From NCBI RefSeq assembly GCF_947172395.1, contig NC_069106.1, positions 5,518,001-5,582,000 on the forward strand: a stretch of DNA of 64,000 nucleotides, given 5' to 3'. Below are positions 20,886 to 31,883 of the stretch, in pieces. Position numbers and translations under genes: made by a program. Positions within the stretch are counted from its first letter, which is position 1. Each line of letters opens with the position of its first letter. Below the pieces are notes generated by a model that was given only the letters and a program-made list of their open reading frames with translations, was not told the DNA's origin and made no database searches. This DNA is from Bicyclus anynana (lineage: Eukaryota > Arthropoda > Insecta > Lepidoptera > Nymphalidae).

Positions 20886-21173
20886 TTCATAAAGTTGTAG
20901 TGGTTTAAAATACCTTATGGAAACACTAACAAACGTACTAGCTGTCTCTACAACTTTCGAAAGTTCCCCTCAATTTCTCCAGGATGCCATCATCAGATCC
21001 TGACATGAAAAAAATGGGACCACCCTGGAAGTAAACCCTACAAAACAAAAAAAGAATTTTCAAAATCGGTCCATTATTGACGGAATTATCGCTGGACATA
21101 CATAAAAAAAAAAAAAAAAAAAAAACATACATACAGCCGAACGTAGAACCTCCTCCTTTTTGGAAGTCGGTTA

Positions 21174-22576
21174 AAAATGTGAAAAATTTCTGGTCAATCC
21201 AAATTATGAGAACACCCCTACAGTTGTAGAGAAAATATTAATTAGTTTCAACACAATGGAATAATTTTTCACAGAGTAGTACAAGTGCAGAGGCAGACTT
21301 AAAAAATTTAGTTTCAAAATAATTTATTTATTGGTATTGTCCAATAAAATATATATATTAAAATGGTTATGAATGTTAAGCAAGCTGTCCTGTGGGTGTG
21401 GATCTATGATGAGCTCTATGAGATAATTAAAAGCGTGGGCTACTTACACATTGTTCGAGAAAATGAGTTTCTTTTTCAGAAGTTAAAAAAAATATTGCTT
21501 TTTGGTGATGAGATGATAGAGAATGCAATATTTAGATAAACATAGACAATTATCTTCTGAGGCACTATGTCATATATTTTTCACCCTAAGGGTTTATTTA
21601 CACGAGCAGCAACTGCTACCAATGTCTGCAGTTGTCTACCGTTGTCTGCCGCCGAGACATCTCTGATTGCTCGTGTACCCACCATTCCACATTTGAGCAG
21701 CATGGTGTTACTAAGCTTTAAAATCCTATCCAAATGGAAACCATTAAAATAAGCTGATGATGCTGATGATGAAGGCAATGATGAACTATATTGCAATCAC
21801 TCATTGCCCAAGAAACTGTTAGAAGTAATTAAACTGTCAAGTTGGATACTTTGAGGCAATATCAAAACATTGTTTCCCATGTCCCTTGGAAAAGTTAAAT
21901 TAGTACAGACTCGCTCAACTAAACTTTGAATTGGGTAAAAAGTTTGAATGGATTTCGTTTGGGGAAGTTTGGCTTTTCATTATTTACCTATTTAGCTTAG
22001 CTTTTTGTTTTTATTATTGCAGTTGTAAGGTTTAGTTTTGTCAGAATTCTTTGCTAAGATTCATTAATTTCAAAGTGAAAGGGGTTAGAAACAATTCCAT
22101 TATGCTGCTTGAAACAAAAAGAAAGTTGTTCCATTAAATAAAGAATTTAAAAGAAAACTGTTTGGAACTTTATTGTCTTTAACATTTTACTACTTTTTCT
22201 TTGAAATCAGAAGTATAAAGTTTTTAAAACTTCAGTTGTTGGAGACAACAACAACTTTATTGGTAGAGATGTGGGAGAAGTTTTGTTAATACTTCTGGGC
22301 GATTTTTTTGATGTATTAACATCAAATTAATATTGAACTAAAATCAAAAGTATGCTAGGAGACAGAATTATTTTTGATTTATTAAATTTTTCTTTGTAGA
22401 TCAAATGAATCCCAATCTTTTCTGAACTTGTGACAATATATATCCAGAATTTTATATTTGCTAGGGAAAAAAACAATGGGCATTGGTAATGATAACAAAT
22501 GCTATACTAGGAGATACTAGTGTTAAGTAAACAATAATCACGGAAATCAGCATTATGTAATTATTTTTTATATTTA
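21174..22576. repeat. A+T-rich stretch with a small MITE at about 21585-21682
   Basis: TAAGGGTTTATTTACACGAG at 21586 and TGCTCGTGTACCCA near 21668 form an imperfect inverted pair around a CTGC-rich interior, probably a small MITE. The remainder has no gene or repeat I recognise. Confidence 0.4.
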
Positions 22577-22662
22577 TTCTTTACAAGTTAGCCCTTGACT
22601 ACAATCTCACCTGATGGTGATGATGCAATCTAAGATGGAAGCGGGCTAATTTGCGGGCGGCT
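22577..22662 (-). mobile_element. SINE-I 3' end (truncated)
   Basis: Minus-strand 3' part only: TTAGCCCGCTTCCATCTTAG to CATCAGGTGAGATTGTAGTC, then AAGGGCTAACTTGTAAAG. Confidence 0.75.
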
Positions 22663-22679
22663 AATTAACTGCATGGGTG

Positions 22680-22906
22680 AGAAAAGTATTATGCTGCAAT
22701 CCAAAAACAAATGTTCTTATATTTGTAAGTCCTGTGACTGTTCCTGCTGTCTCATAATCCTCTGGTTTTACTTGCTTTCCAAAGTAACTAAAATTCAATT
22801 TCGTATATGTGGAATAACATACGTCAAAGTTAGTGAATTGGCCTACTGGACTCGAACACAGGCCAAGTTCACTAACCACTAGACCAAGGAGACTGTTTAC
22901 GTAATA
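22680..22906 (-). mobile_element. Another tRNA-headed SINE
   Basis: Minus strand TCCTTGGTCTAGTGGTTAGT (A box), then CTGTGTTCGAGTCCAGTAGG (B box). The body continues to about 22680. No tRNA acceptor stem pairs, so it is a SINE rather than a tRNA gene. Confidence 0.6.
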
Positions 22907-23370
22907 CACTAAGAACTCAGTCGCAATGCGTCTATACCTACTGTGGATAGGATGTTGTTATATAGGGACTTGTTTTCCCACCTATATGTTATGTAAGGGT
23001 TGGCACACATTTTGTTGTTCTTTAAAATATGTTCTTGAAAATTCTTAACCTATTAAATTAAAAAAAAAAAATAGCTTTAAGCATATCAGGTACATTGAAG
23101 TAAATGTCATAATCTGTCATTATTAAAATTGAAAACTTACATGACAAAAAAGAATGATAATTATATGGCGTTTTGCATCAAGATGTTATAAAACGCCTTT
23201 GCTAACATCAATTAATAATCGATTAAAAATCTACGCTATGTTGGCCTCTGTAACACATAATTTGACTCTAAGTCAAGAGTTGAATTTGCCATGAAGACGA
23301 TTTTGGAATCTACTGCCATGTAAAGTTTCAGTCAAATTGTTTCAGTACGTACGTGCAAAAGACTAACATA
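22907..23370. other. A+T-rich gap, nothing recognised
   Basis: No coding or repeat boundary identified. Confidence 0.4.
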
Positions 23371-23656
23371 TACAGGGTGACTCGTAATTAATGATAAAAA
23401 CGGTAAACGGTAACGGTAAATGGTAGATACAAAACATCACAACACAATACACAAAAATCAGATCTTCAGTATCTTAATTCCAGCAGCTACAAGCATTGAA
23501 AAAACTGATTCAAGATAGAAAATTTTGATAAATCCGAAAAAAATATATAACTTGCTCACCCTAAGGATTTTTAGAAAACTTTTCAAGTTTGTTTTAGATA
23601 ATTAGGTGGTGCATCTACCATTTGCGTTTTATCCATTAATTACGGAACACCCTGTA
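23371..23656. mobile_element. mariner-type MITE with TA duplication
   Basis: Element 23373-23654 (282 bp) begins CAGGGTGACTCGTAATTAAT and ends in the complement of CAGGGTGTTCCGTAATTAAT. TA flanks both ends. The termini resemble those of the palindromic mariner relative at 43591-45485 (CAGGGTGTGGCGTAAATAAT), which may mobilise it. Confidence 0.8.
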
Positions 23657-23960
23657 TACACGGACACTTACTGATATTCACACACATGCCAGTACATAAA
23701 GGCTAGTGCATATTGTGTTATGTGATATATTGCATTGTACACTCGGCTTTAGGCCTACATCCATACAGATAGGTCGAGGCGAGCGCCTTTGTTTATGACA
23801 CAGCTATCTACAGAGAACACGTATGAGACGGTACTATCACATTCACAAGGGAATTTGCTTATGACTGCATTTGCTATTACAATTATTGTGTAGACATGAT
23901 TGTCTTTTTTTATCTTTTCTTTGAAGGTTTTTAATTTTTAATGCTTATAAATACTACTAT

Positions 23961-24160
23961 TAAGAAATTAAATATCACGTGTCTCAAACGGTGAAGTAAA
24001 ACCTCGTGAGGAAACCTGCACACCAGAGAATTTCTTAATTCTCTGTGTGTGTGAAGTTTGCCAATCCGCATTGGGCCAGTGTGGTGGACTATTGGCCTAA
24101 CCCCTCTCATTCTGAGAAGAGACTCGAGCTCAGCAGTGAGCCGTATATTGATAACGAGAA
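23961..24160 (+). mobile_element. SINE-II, 5'-truncated
   Basis: TAAGAAATTAAATATCACGT onward through GGAAACCTGCACACCAGAGA, GGACTATTGGCCTAACCCCT and CTCAGCAGTGAGCC, the 3' body of the SINE-II family. Confidence 0.8.
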
Positions 24161-24173
24161 TACTTCTATACTA

Positions 24174-24345
24174 TCTGTACTAATATTATAAAGAGGTAAA
24201 GTTTGTTAGGTTGTAAGGGGTAATAGCTGGATCTACTGAACCTATAAAAATTCTATTACCAATAGAATGCCACGTTATTTGCGAGTGTTATGTTTTATCC
24301 CCGTATTCCCACGGAAACGGGAACTACGCGAGTGGAATCGGTGTT
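24174..24345 (+). mobile_element. Helitron-like element, family B, degraded
   Basis: TCTGTACTAATATTATAAAG start, CTGGATCTACTGAACC, ATCCCCGTATTCCCACGGAA and GAACTACGCGAGTGGAA. The 3' CTAG is not recognisable. Confidence 0.65.
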
Positions 24346-24902
24346 TTTGGGATAGATTATTTTATATTCAAATTTTAAATTAACAGATTTTTATTACTGC
24401 ACAACTTCAAAAGACATTTTTGCATCTGTTCATGCTACCGCATGATATGACCAACTTTCAGCATTTATAAAATGATGAAAGTCTGGCAACCACAGATTTT
24501 TGATTCATCATGTTAATTCGATTACGAAAATCCTTGTAGCGTCTATAGTTAGGTATATGAACGGCCCTGACCGCAGAGCGTGTTCTAAGCGTTCGAATTA
24601 ATCTACACTCTGCGGAATATTATAATTTTATATGATAAATCATTGCCTCGATTTATCAAGCCCTGATTGGAGTACACATCTGATTGGCTTAGACACATTA
24701 TAAATGTTGAACAGTTTATTACAATTTATATTTAGTTTTAATTGCTGATGACTAATTACCTTGATGAATTTCTTGGAAACCAGATAGTTGGTTGCGAATT
24801 AGGTAGTTTTTTTCGTGACAAAGTAGTTTATTTTTTCCCGTTTATTATTTTAAAGTGCTCTCCGAGGCATGCGTGTTCCGAAAAGTAAGTACGTTTGGAG
24901 GT
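24346..24902. other. A+T-rich gap; small hairpin at 24570-24620
   Basis: ACCGCAGAGCGTGTTCTAAG pairs partly with ACACTCTGCGG 30 bp further on, a possible mini-MITE. Nothing else seen. Confidence 0.35.
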
Positions 24903-25219
24903 TTTTTTTATTCTCTACAAGTTACCCCTTGACTATAATTACACCTGATGGTAAGTGACGATGCAATAAAAGATGGAAGCGGGCTAACTTTAGAGTAGGT
25001 TGAAATCCACACTCCTTTCGGTTTCTACACGGCATCGTACCGGAACGTTTAATCGCTTGGCGGTACGTCCGGTAGGGTGGTAACTAGCCACGGCCGAAGC
25101 CTCCCACCAGCCATACCGGGACCAATTAAAAAATCCTCATTCGGCCCAGCCGGGGATCGAACCCAGAAACTCCGTCTTCTAACCACCACCGCGCACACCA
25201 CTGTACCACGAAGGCCGTC
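24903..25219 (-). mobile_element. SINE-I, near full length
   Basis: Minus strand head GACGGCCTTCGTGGTACAGT, then GGTTCGATCCCCGGCTGGGC with an intact B box, the usual body and a poly(A) tail. Confidence 0.85.
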
Positions 25220-25488
25220 AAAATATCAATGTAAAACCAACTTTTAATCTCCGGGCTGTTTACTGATAATTTCGTCGTAAAGGCTCTCAATATTTTATAG
25301 CACGCCCCTCGACAAATCCATCATTATCAAGCCAGCTGGTCTAGTTTGGTTTTATTAGCAACCTATTAAAATCAACAGAGAAATGTCTTGTACCTACTGT
25401 ATGATATTCACAAAGGGATAAGGGATTTGTCAGTAGGCACCGGATTACATTTGTTACATAGACTACTAACATACGTCAGTCAGTGAAT

Positions 25489-25534
25489 TTATTAAGAAGG
25501 AGAACTGCAGGCTAGCAGTTCTCCTTCTTAATAA
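25489..25534. repeat. Perfect 20-bp hairpin, 6-bp loop
   Basis: TTATTAAGAAGGAGAACTGC at 25489-25508 is exactly inverted at 25515-25534. No transposon context is recognised; it may be a very short MITE. Confidence 0.75.
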
Positions 25535-26012
25535 AGGAGTCACAAAGCCAACCACGCTGCTACAATACGGATTTCCGGGCTAGACTAACGCAGCAGTTCA
25601 TTATCCCGATAGGTAGATAACCACTAGAGTACTAGACCAACGAAGCAAATTATGACTCAACATATATCTCCTTGTATATTCATTAAAAACTTTAGACACA
25701 CTCGTTTGAAAAAAAAAACACACACACTTTTCATCCCATAGTTTGAGCACGATGGTCCTCGAAGGCTCGGCGAATACGTCGAACATAAACGCAACACATC
25801 CGTCCGCGCACACATAACGTCTGCCTACATAGATACAAAGACACACACGCACACGGTAACCGGTCGCCGAGGCTTGATCGGCTATCGATTTGCCCGCCTT
25901 TTTAATGCTGAGCCACGCTTTTATTTCACTTCGTATCTTTCCTATTGACCGCTACGACTTTTATTTGAAGGCAAAACTTTGTAACTTTTTTTTTTTTTTT
26001 TTATTTCTTAAG
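25535..26012. other. Unassigned sequence
   Basis: Contains short A, T and CA runs. No gene recognised. Confidence 0.35.
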
Positions 26013-26090
26013 CGTAGATATACGTTGGTAGTAGGTACTGTGGATCTCAATAGAGTGAGATTCGATTCCCAGCTCGGATTTTTTAGTTTA
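26013..26090 (+). mobile_element. Possible tRNA-like SINE head
   Basis: CGTTGGTAGTAGGTACTGTG could be a degraded A box and GAGATTCGATTCCCAGCTCG is a good B box. The body is not identified because a SINE-II tail starts at once. Confidence 0.4.
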
Positions 26091-26100
26091 TTTTATAGTT

Positions 26101-26134
26101 TCATCATCATCATCATCATCACCATCACCATCAC

Positions 26135-26223
<89 letters not shown>

Positions 26224-26415
26224 ACCCATATTCTGCTCACTGTTGAGCACGAGTCTCCTCTTGGAACGAGAGGGGTTAGGTCAATAGTCCACTACAATGG
26301 CCCAATGCAGATTGGCAGACTTCACACACGTAGAGAATTAAGAAAATTCTCAGGTATTGCAGGTCCTCACGATGTTTTTTTTCATCGTTTAAGACACGTG
26401 ATATTTAATTTCTTC
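26101..26415 (-). mobile_element. SINE-II with a very long ATC/GAT simple tail
   Basis: The minus-strand SINE-II body spans 26223-26415 (5'-truncated). Its 3' tail is an almost uninterrupted TCA trinucleotide run on the plus strand (26101-26222, about 40 repeats with a few ACC/TAA variants). Tail expansion by replication slippage is likely. Confidence 0.85.
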
Positions 26416-26416
26416 T

Positions 26417-26467
26417 ATTCTCACGGGATCGGGCACCACGCGGGAGAATCCGCGGGGCGTCGGCTAG
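26417..26467 (+). mobile_element. Helitron-like family B 3' end
   Basis: TCACGGGATCGGGCACCACG, GAATCCGCGGGGCGTCGG then CTAG followed by T. Only the last 50 bp of the element. Confidence 0.65.
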
Positions 26468-27061
26468 TAAGTAATCAAATCACATTTCAGCACGGAATAA
26501 CACGGAGGGCTAGATGTGTACAACGACTTCTAAACTTGAAGTACAGTCCACTTAAATACATTGTATTGCGGGTAGGTATAATAAATTATCGCAAAGTTAC
26601 AAACTTAACAAAGTAAGAAACTAACTGCGCGGCCATCTTATCATTTGTTTTGTTTGCGGGGCATTTATATACGATTTATGCAGTTTTCCTCGTGTGTTGT
26701 CAGTTTTAGTGCTGGATTGTGAGCAAATACGTATTATTATCATTATTAATGAAACAGCTAAATAATTTACCTAGAATGACTCTTTGTGTTAGGAATTCCT
26801 TATAACGGAAATAGTTATTTGTTCAACAAGAAAGCAAAGTTCATTTTTGTTGTGCCTAATGCTAGCCAATAAGTTCACGTGTCTGCAGCGCTAACGGCAG
26901 GACATGCGATAAAACTGACCGTGTGTTGATCTCGATCTGCATGATGTCATGCAGATTGGACTTAACCACCATCCACTAAGTGATGGTGAGTGTTTAGTTG
27001 TTTCAATGTACCTTTATTTTATGTGCAATGAAGACTTATTATATTATATTCTATTCTATAT
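26468..27061. other. Unassigned sequence
   Basis: No gene or repeat boundary recognised. Confidence 0.35.
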
Positions 27062-27180
27062 TGCTCCAATGCGAGTTGGCGGGCTTGGTGTCATCATCAT
27101 CATTATATGCCGATGGACGTCCACTGCTGGACATAGGACCTCCAAGGTCTCAAGCCGCTCCCTGCAACCAGCGTGATAAT
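27062..27180 (-). repeat. RTE LINE 3'-end fragment
   Basis: Minus strand reads YVQQWTSIG (from CCTATGTCCAGCAGTGGACG) followed by ATAATGATGATGATGA, the RTE stop and tail. Confidence 0.65.
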
Positions 27181-27214
27181 GTTAAATTCATTAACGACCT
27201 CTATGGTAATGATA

Positions 27215-27335
27215 ATGACCGGGACCGGTGGCTCAACCTGCTCTGACAGTATCTCAGTCCGATCTATTTTAGAACCCAGGACCTTCGTGATCCGGAATTA
27301 CATATGCTTACCACTGAACCGACGAGGCACACAAA
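27215..27335 (-). mobile_element. tRNA-headed SINE (unclassified)
   Basis: Minus strand CGGTTCAGTGGTAAGCATAT (A box) and GAAGGTCCTGGGTTCTAAAA (B box), about 30 bp apart. No intact cloverleaf. Confidence 0.55.
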
Positions 27336-28854
27336 AACACACATTATATTGTATATCCCGTGAAAGTGATTCCTGAGCCTAGTGAATATATTCAAAACTA
27401 CAAGACATACATTGTCTGTGTGTAAAACACTCGTAAATGAGTACTAATTCATATACTTTATTCTACAAACTTCCTTTTGTTATGGTACGTGAATATACAA
27501 AAATATCAATTATTAACTTTCTGTTTATGCTGACTGATCTGTTTGTGAGGTGTTTCGTAACGTAATGTTGTCATAAATTCTAATTAAAACCGCCACCTGC
27601 CTGGCAGGTGGTGATATCTTCGTTTATGGTAAAAGTGCCGCTGTACATTGTTTATGTCACTGCTAATACGTTGCTACAGCCCTACTGGATGTGAACTGTT
27701 TACCAACAAACAAATTAGAAATGACAGTATATGACAGACGCATGTCACTTCATAAATTATAACGTATTTATGTTTATAAAATGTTATTCAAAACATATTA
27801 ACTACATAATATATCTAATTGTTGTAAGTTTATAAATCGAATTTATTTTCATTATGGCACAAGATTCGATTCCGTTTCAGGTAATAATTTCTGAGGTACA
27901 ATAATATACTCGTATCGTATAAGTATGAACCAGGATAGCTAGCTGGACTGATTAAGATGTATTTTTATCGCAAGACTGAGAATTATTTTGTCTTTTGCCA
28001 ATATATTTTAAATATATATTTTTTTATTTATCACAAGCACATGAAAATCCAACAATTCCCTGTACAAAAGATTTTTTTATTTAATTAAACTTTGGACAAG
28101 GTACTTTCCGCGACATATCGCAAAAAAAAATATATCTGCCAATAGCGACAGAGTCTAAAATGTCGCTATTTCATTGTGTGTGATATGCAAGAGCGAAGAC
28201 TGGGAATTTCGCCGCTATTGGTCGACAATGTCTTTTTCTCTTCACGGGATAATTGTCGTTGACGCATGCTAGGCCTACTAGCAGGACGTTTGTCGGGTGT
28301 ACAATACGTACTACAAAATAAGGTTTGTGTGTATGGTCTATAACTAATATTCATATATATAGATATACCTAAAGGCACGCCAAAAGCGAGCATGTGTTAC
28401 ATTGCGAAACGTGTCACGATCTACATATTCGCCGAGGAGAGAACTTTCTTTTTGACGTGTTAAAGTATGCATACAGACATCGTTTTCATTATACCTACGT
28501 TGAGCTCGTTCGCGGCAAATTGGGCTCGTATGTCACGCGGAGGGTTTTTTTCCCCTGGCGCCTCTATGAAATACTGATGTCATTTTTTTAGGGTTGTCAC
28601 TGTGCGTTTTATTTCGTCCTTGAGTATGTCTATTTATTCTTAAGTATGTGTATTGTAGGTTGTGTTTTGCAATGACTTGTATTTTGATGTAGTAATGTGA
28701 CAGTGTATGTGTTTTCAAGACAAGGTTCGAATCTTGTACATTATTACCGCTTGAAATATAGACTAATTCTTATAATAGTTCTTATAAACACAACGTAGAG
28801 TTTCAGGACGACAAGAATATATTGTATAGTGTAGTGTAAAAATCTATACTATTA
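27336..28854. other. A+T-rich stretch without a recognised gene
   Basis: Only small hairpins: CCACCTGCCTGGCAGGTGG (27591-27609) and AATAGCGACA..TGTCGCTATT (about 28142-28171). No conserved protein or repeat. Confidence 0.4.
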
Positions 28855-29063
28855 CTAGCGGACGCCCGCGACTTCGTCCGCGTGAAACTCGATGTAAACT
28901 TTCAACTACCTCTCCTACCCTACCCCTACAAAAAAAAAGTATCCTATGTCCTTCTCCTGACTCTAAACTACCTCCCTGCCAATTTTCAACTAAATCGGTT
29001 CAGCCGTTCTTGAGTTATAAGTGGAGTAACTAACACGACTTTCTTTTATATATATGTATAGAT
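28855..29063 (-). mobile_element. Helitron-like element, family A variant
   Basis: CTAGCGGACGCCCGCGACTT on the plus strand (3' end of a minus-strand element), a diverged interior, and TATATATGTATAGA at the 5' end. Confidence 0.65.
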
Positions 29064-29244
29064 TATAGAGATAAAATATGTGATTGTTTGTTTGCATTGA
29101 ATATGTTCCTAAACTACTGCACCGATTTAAAAAATTATTTCACTGTTGGGAAGTTACGCTATCCTTGAGTGCTATAGGCTATATTTTATCCCTGTATTCA
29201 TATAGGAACGGGAACTACGCGGGTGAAACCGCGTGGCCGTGTAG
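29064..29244 (+). mobile_element. Helitron-like element, family B, degraded
   Basis: Starts about AGAGATAAAATATGTGATTG and contains CTAAACTACTGCACCGATTT and GGAACGGGAACTACGCGGGT. The end reads GCGTGGCCGTGTAG instead of CTAG. It abuts the minus-strand family A copy head to head. Confidence 0.6.
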
Positions 29245-29940
29245 TATTTTAGTAAAATAAATTAAACCAACCAAGCTGAAAGGAAATTGAATTATTTCAA
29301 TCCACTTTAAATTTATTTGTTCTAGAAACTTGAGTAAAGTCCTTCTTGTGAAAACTATATAATATAACATGAAAACTTTTGGAGCTTTATTGAAATTATA
29401 TTTACAATTAATAATTACAAATCTTATTTGTGAATTGTATTTCTTGTTCGACAATGAACGTAAAATACGTAAAAAATGTTACTTGTTAAAAACATTAGCT
29501 ATTTTTTCCAAGTGGCAACGTTTTGTGAGACTTAACTAAACTTGGTAATAAACTTGGACTTTAATGGCGTCTAATAAAGTTTCAAAGTCAAAATCACACG
29601 ATCGACGTCCAATAACGTAATCAAAAGCTGTATAATAATTTCAGTTACGTAAACCCATTGTATTTCCCACCCCCAGGGGGTGGCGAGCGAGGGGGTCGCT
29701 CCCGTCCTACCCCCACTGACCGACCTATTAAAATTGTAATTACCAGACGGCTTTGTGTATTATTGCCGAAATTATGTCATATTGATTTTCCCCCCCTCTT
29801 TCCCGGGAGTTCTGTTTGATATAAAACGGTTCGTTAAAAGAAATTGGTCGTTACGTTTTCACAAAAATACTTGGACCGTTGGTGAAAAAATTCCACCAGC
29901 CATTTGTGTGTACATATGGAAAGTGAAGTATAGGGTGTTC
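29245..29940. other. Unassigned sequence with a GC-rich patch
   Basis: CCCACCCCCAGGGGGTGGCG and neighbouring C-runs at 29660-29720 stand out in an A+T-rich stretch. No ORF or repeat recognised. Confidence 0.35.
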
Positions 29941-30152
29941 TTTTTTTTATTATTTACAAGTTAGCCTTTGACTACAATCTCACCTAATGGTAAGTGATGA
30001 TGCAATCTAAGATGGCAGCGGGCTAACTTGTTAGGAGGAGGATGAAAATCCACCCCCTTTCGGTTTCTACACGACATTGACATTGTAAATAATAATAAAA
30101 AATCGTACTGGAACGCTAAATCGCTTAGCGGTACGTCTTTGCCGGTAGGGTC
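29941..30152 (-). mobile_element. SINE-I, 5'-truncated, with small internal insertion
   Basis: Minus-strand 3' two thirds of SINE-I. TTGTAAATAATAATAAAAAA is inserted in the block that normally reads GACATCGTACCGGAACG. Confidence 0.75.
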
Positions 30153-30203
30153 CTATAAAATATTCCTTATAAAACTTCCTCGAATCAGTAATTCCAGACG
30201 TTA

Positions 30204-30310
30204 GAAGCCGTACAGACTACTTTAGTAATTTAGTCGAGTACGAACAATTTCTGGATTTACCGCCCAAAAATTGTTCCTGAAGTGCCCTAAAGTAGTCCGA
30301 ACTAAGCCTT
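30204..30310. mobile_element. Short MITE, copy 2 (same family as 13488-13594)
   Basis: GAAGCCGTACAGACTACTTT and AAAGTAGTCCGAACTAAGCC form the ends. The interior carries TTTCTGGATTTACCGCCCAA. TTAG occurs on the left and CTTAG on the right, a possible short target duplication. Confidence 0.7.
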
Positions 30311-30800
30311 AGCGCGTTCAACTAAACAATCATACTCGTTATATTGTTAGTATAGATTTATGGTTTGTGGACATCACCAATCCGAATGAAATTCAATATA
30401 ATGGCGTAGCAAGCAATTTCACGTTCCGCTTAGCTGGTAGATTTGACGGACGACTAGTTTCCCGCTATCTAAAGGTCGCCAACAAATGGCCAATGCTGTT
30501 ACAGCGAAATCGTGTAATAAAACACTCGAATGTTATTGCTCACTGTTCCATATAAGGCAGTTACATAAAACTGTTTCTAACGCCTCAGCGGATAAAAGGC
30601 TTGTCGGAGCTGTTTTATTTGTTAGCCGATTTTCAAAAAAGGATTGTTCCATATATGACCCGTGTATATGTATGTATATTCGCGATGTTTCTAAAAAATA
30701 CTGCTCTATTTAAATGAGGGTTTAACGTATTTAGTACGAGTACATACCATATTGTTGTAGTAAGGTTTGAACACAGATTAAAATCAATTCCGATTTTCTT
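30311..30800. other. Unassigned sequence
   Basis: Short open frames only, none resembling a known protein. No repeat boundary. Confidence 0.35.
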
Positions 30801-30931
30801 TTAACACTAGATAGCTAACGTTCGGCCATACCCTGTTTAAGCTAACCATCCGTCGAAACGACGGGTATATAAAAAGCGATATTTCTGTGCGGTGCCCGTC
30901 GAATCGACGGATGTTAGCTATCTAGGGTTAA
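30801..30931. mobile_element. piggyBac-type MITE, 123 bp, with TTAA duplication
   Basis: TTAA (30801-30804) is followed by CACTAGATAGCTAAC; the right end is GTTAGCTATCTAGGG, then TTAA (30928-30931). CCCTAGA-like ends with TTAA are characteristic of piggyBac. An inner inverted pair, ATCCGTCGAAACGACGGG with CCCGTCGAATCGACGGAT, lies inside. Confidence 0.88.
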
Positions 30932-31315
30932 AAAAAATATTTTATTATACTTTTGTTAAATTTCTAAAATTTAGATCCGACGGGAATCGTAGATAGTATG
31001 TCGATCTGGCTAATGCCTTTTTTTGTTTAAATTAATGTTCCAATAATGGAACAACCTCTTTAGCTTGATAAGCGAAGTTTCTGGTTTCCCAAGGGCTACG
31101 ACTATTTGGACTTTTACTGGCTTAGACTTCGTTTAGTGCATGACTGACCGCGTCTAGTAGTAACGTTAAAGCAGTTTGTATTCTGATGTGACAACTTAAA
31201 CAATCTCCTATAATCTTCTCTTTAGATAATAGAAGTTACACTATGTATAACTCTAAAGCGGCTGAGAGGTAGCTTAGAACCAGGAGACGGTCATAGGATA
31301 CGTAGAGTAGGATAC

Positions 31316-31347
31316 GCCGACAAAGTTGCGGGCGTCCGATAGTATGA
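31316..31347 (+). repeat. Helitron-like family A 3'-end scrap
   Basis: GCCGACAAAGTTGCGGGCGT then CCGATAGT, a mutated form of the family A end. Confidence 0.5.
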
Positions 31348-31883
31348 GCACAGTATACAATAAAAATTGTTGACATGCTGCCTGAAATAACTGATTGTAC
31401 AAAGTAAATGCTAGATTACAGTAATATGAACGATTAACAATGTAATAAAGCATTGAAGATAAATAAGTATTTGTCATTCATAAATCCAAGTCACAAATAT
31501 ACTGTTTATAGTGTGTACTTTCGAATTCACGAATAAATAATAGTTTGTTCACATCCCACAAGGAATTACTTTACAAAGTACAAAACGTTGCGACGCAGAT
31601 AGCAAATGTGATTTGGGAACAGAAGGGTGAGCTCCGAAACGACGGGAGCGCCCCCTAGAGGACGACATCGGGACACCTAACTCAAGATTCGAGATACGAC
31701 CTTGTTTAGTACCCCACTGTTAACTCGCTTATTACAAAACGGGCGCTTCTACCGTCTGATTTATATGTGTGTTGAGTTCCTCGCACGATAATCTACGAGT
31801 ACCACAGACACTTGGTTTTGGGAACTATTTGTGATATTTTAATTTTCAACAGTTCTATGGTAAAGGGGGTTGAACTTTTTTTT
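31348..31883. other. Unassigned sequence
   Basis: No gene or repeat identified. Slightly GC-richer around 31610-31660. Confidence 0.35.

Larger units (their letters stand above)
18051..21173. repeat. Apparently perfect tandem duplication, unit 1,560 bp
   Basis: Units 18051-19610 and 19611-21170 match at every position I compared, including homopolymers. TTA occurs at the left boundary (18051), the junction (19611) and the right boundary (21171), so the copies join at a 3-bp microhomology. Each unit holds a SINE-I, a 1235-type repeat and an array of 130-bp repeats. It is either a very recent duplication or an assembly artefact. Confidence 0.95.

Noticed and set aside
25890..26246. A 118-codon frame with a long isoleucine run
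   Set aside because: The isoleucine run is the translated ATC microsatellite at a SINE tail.
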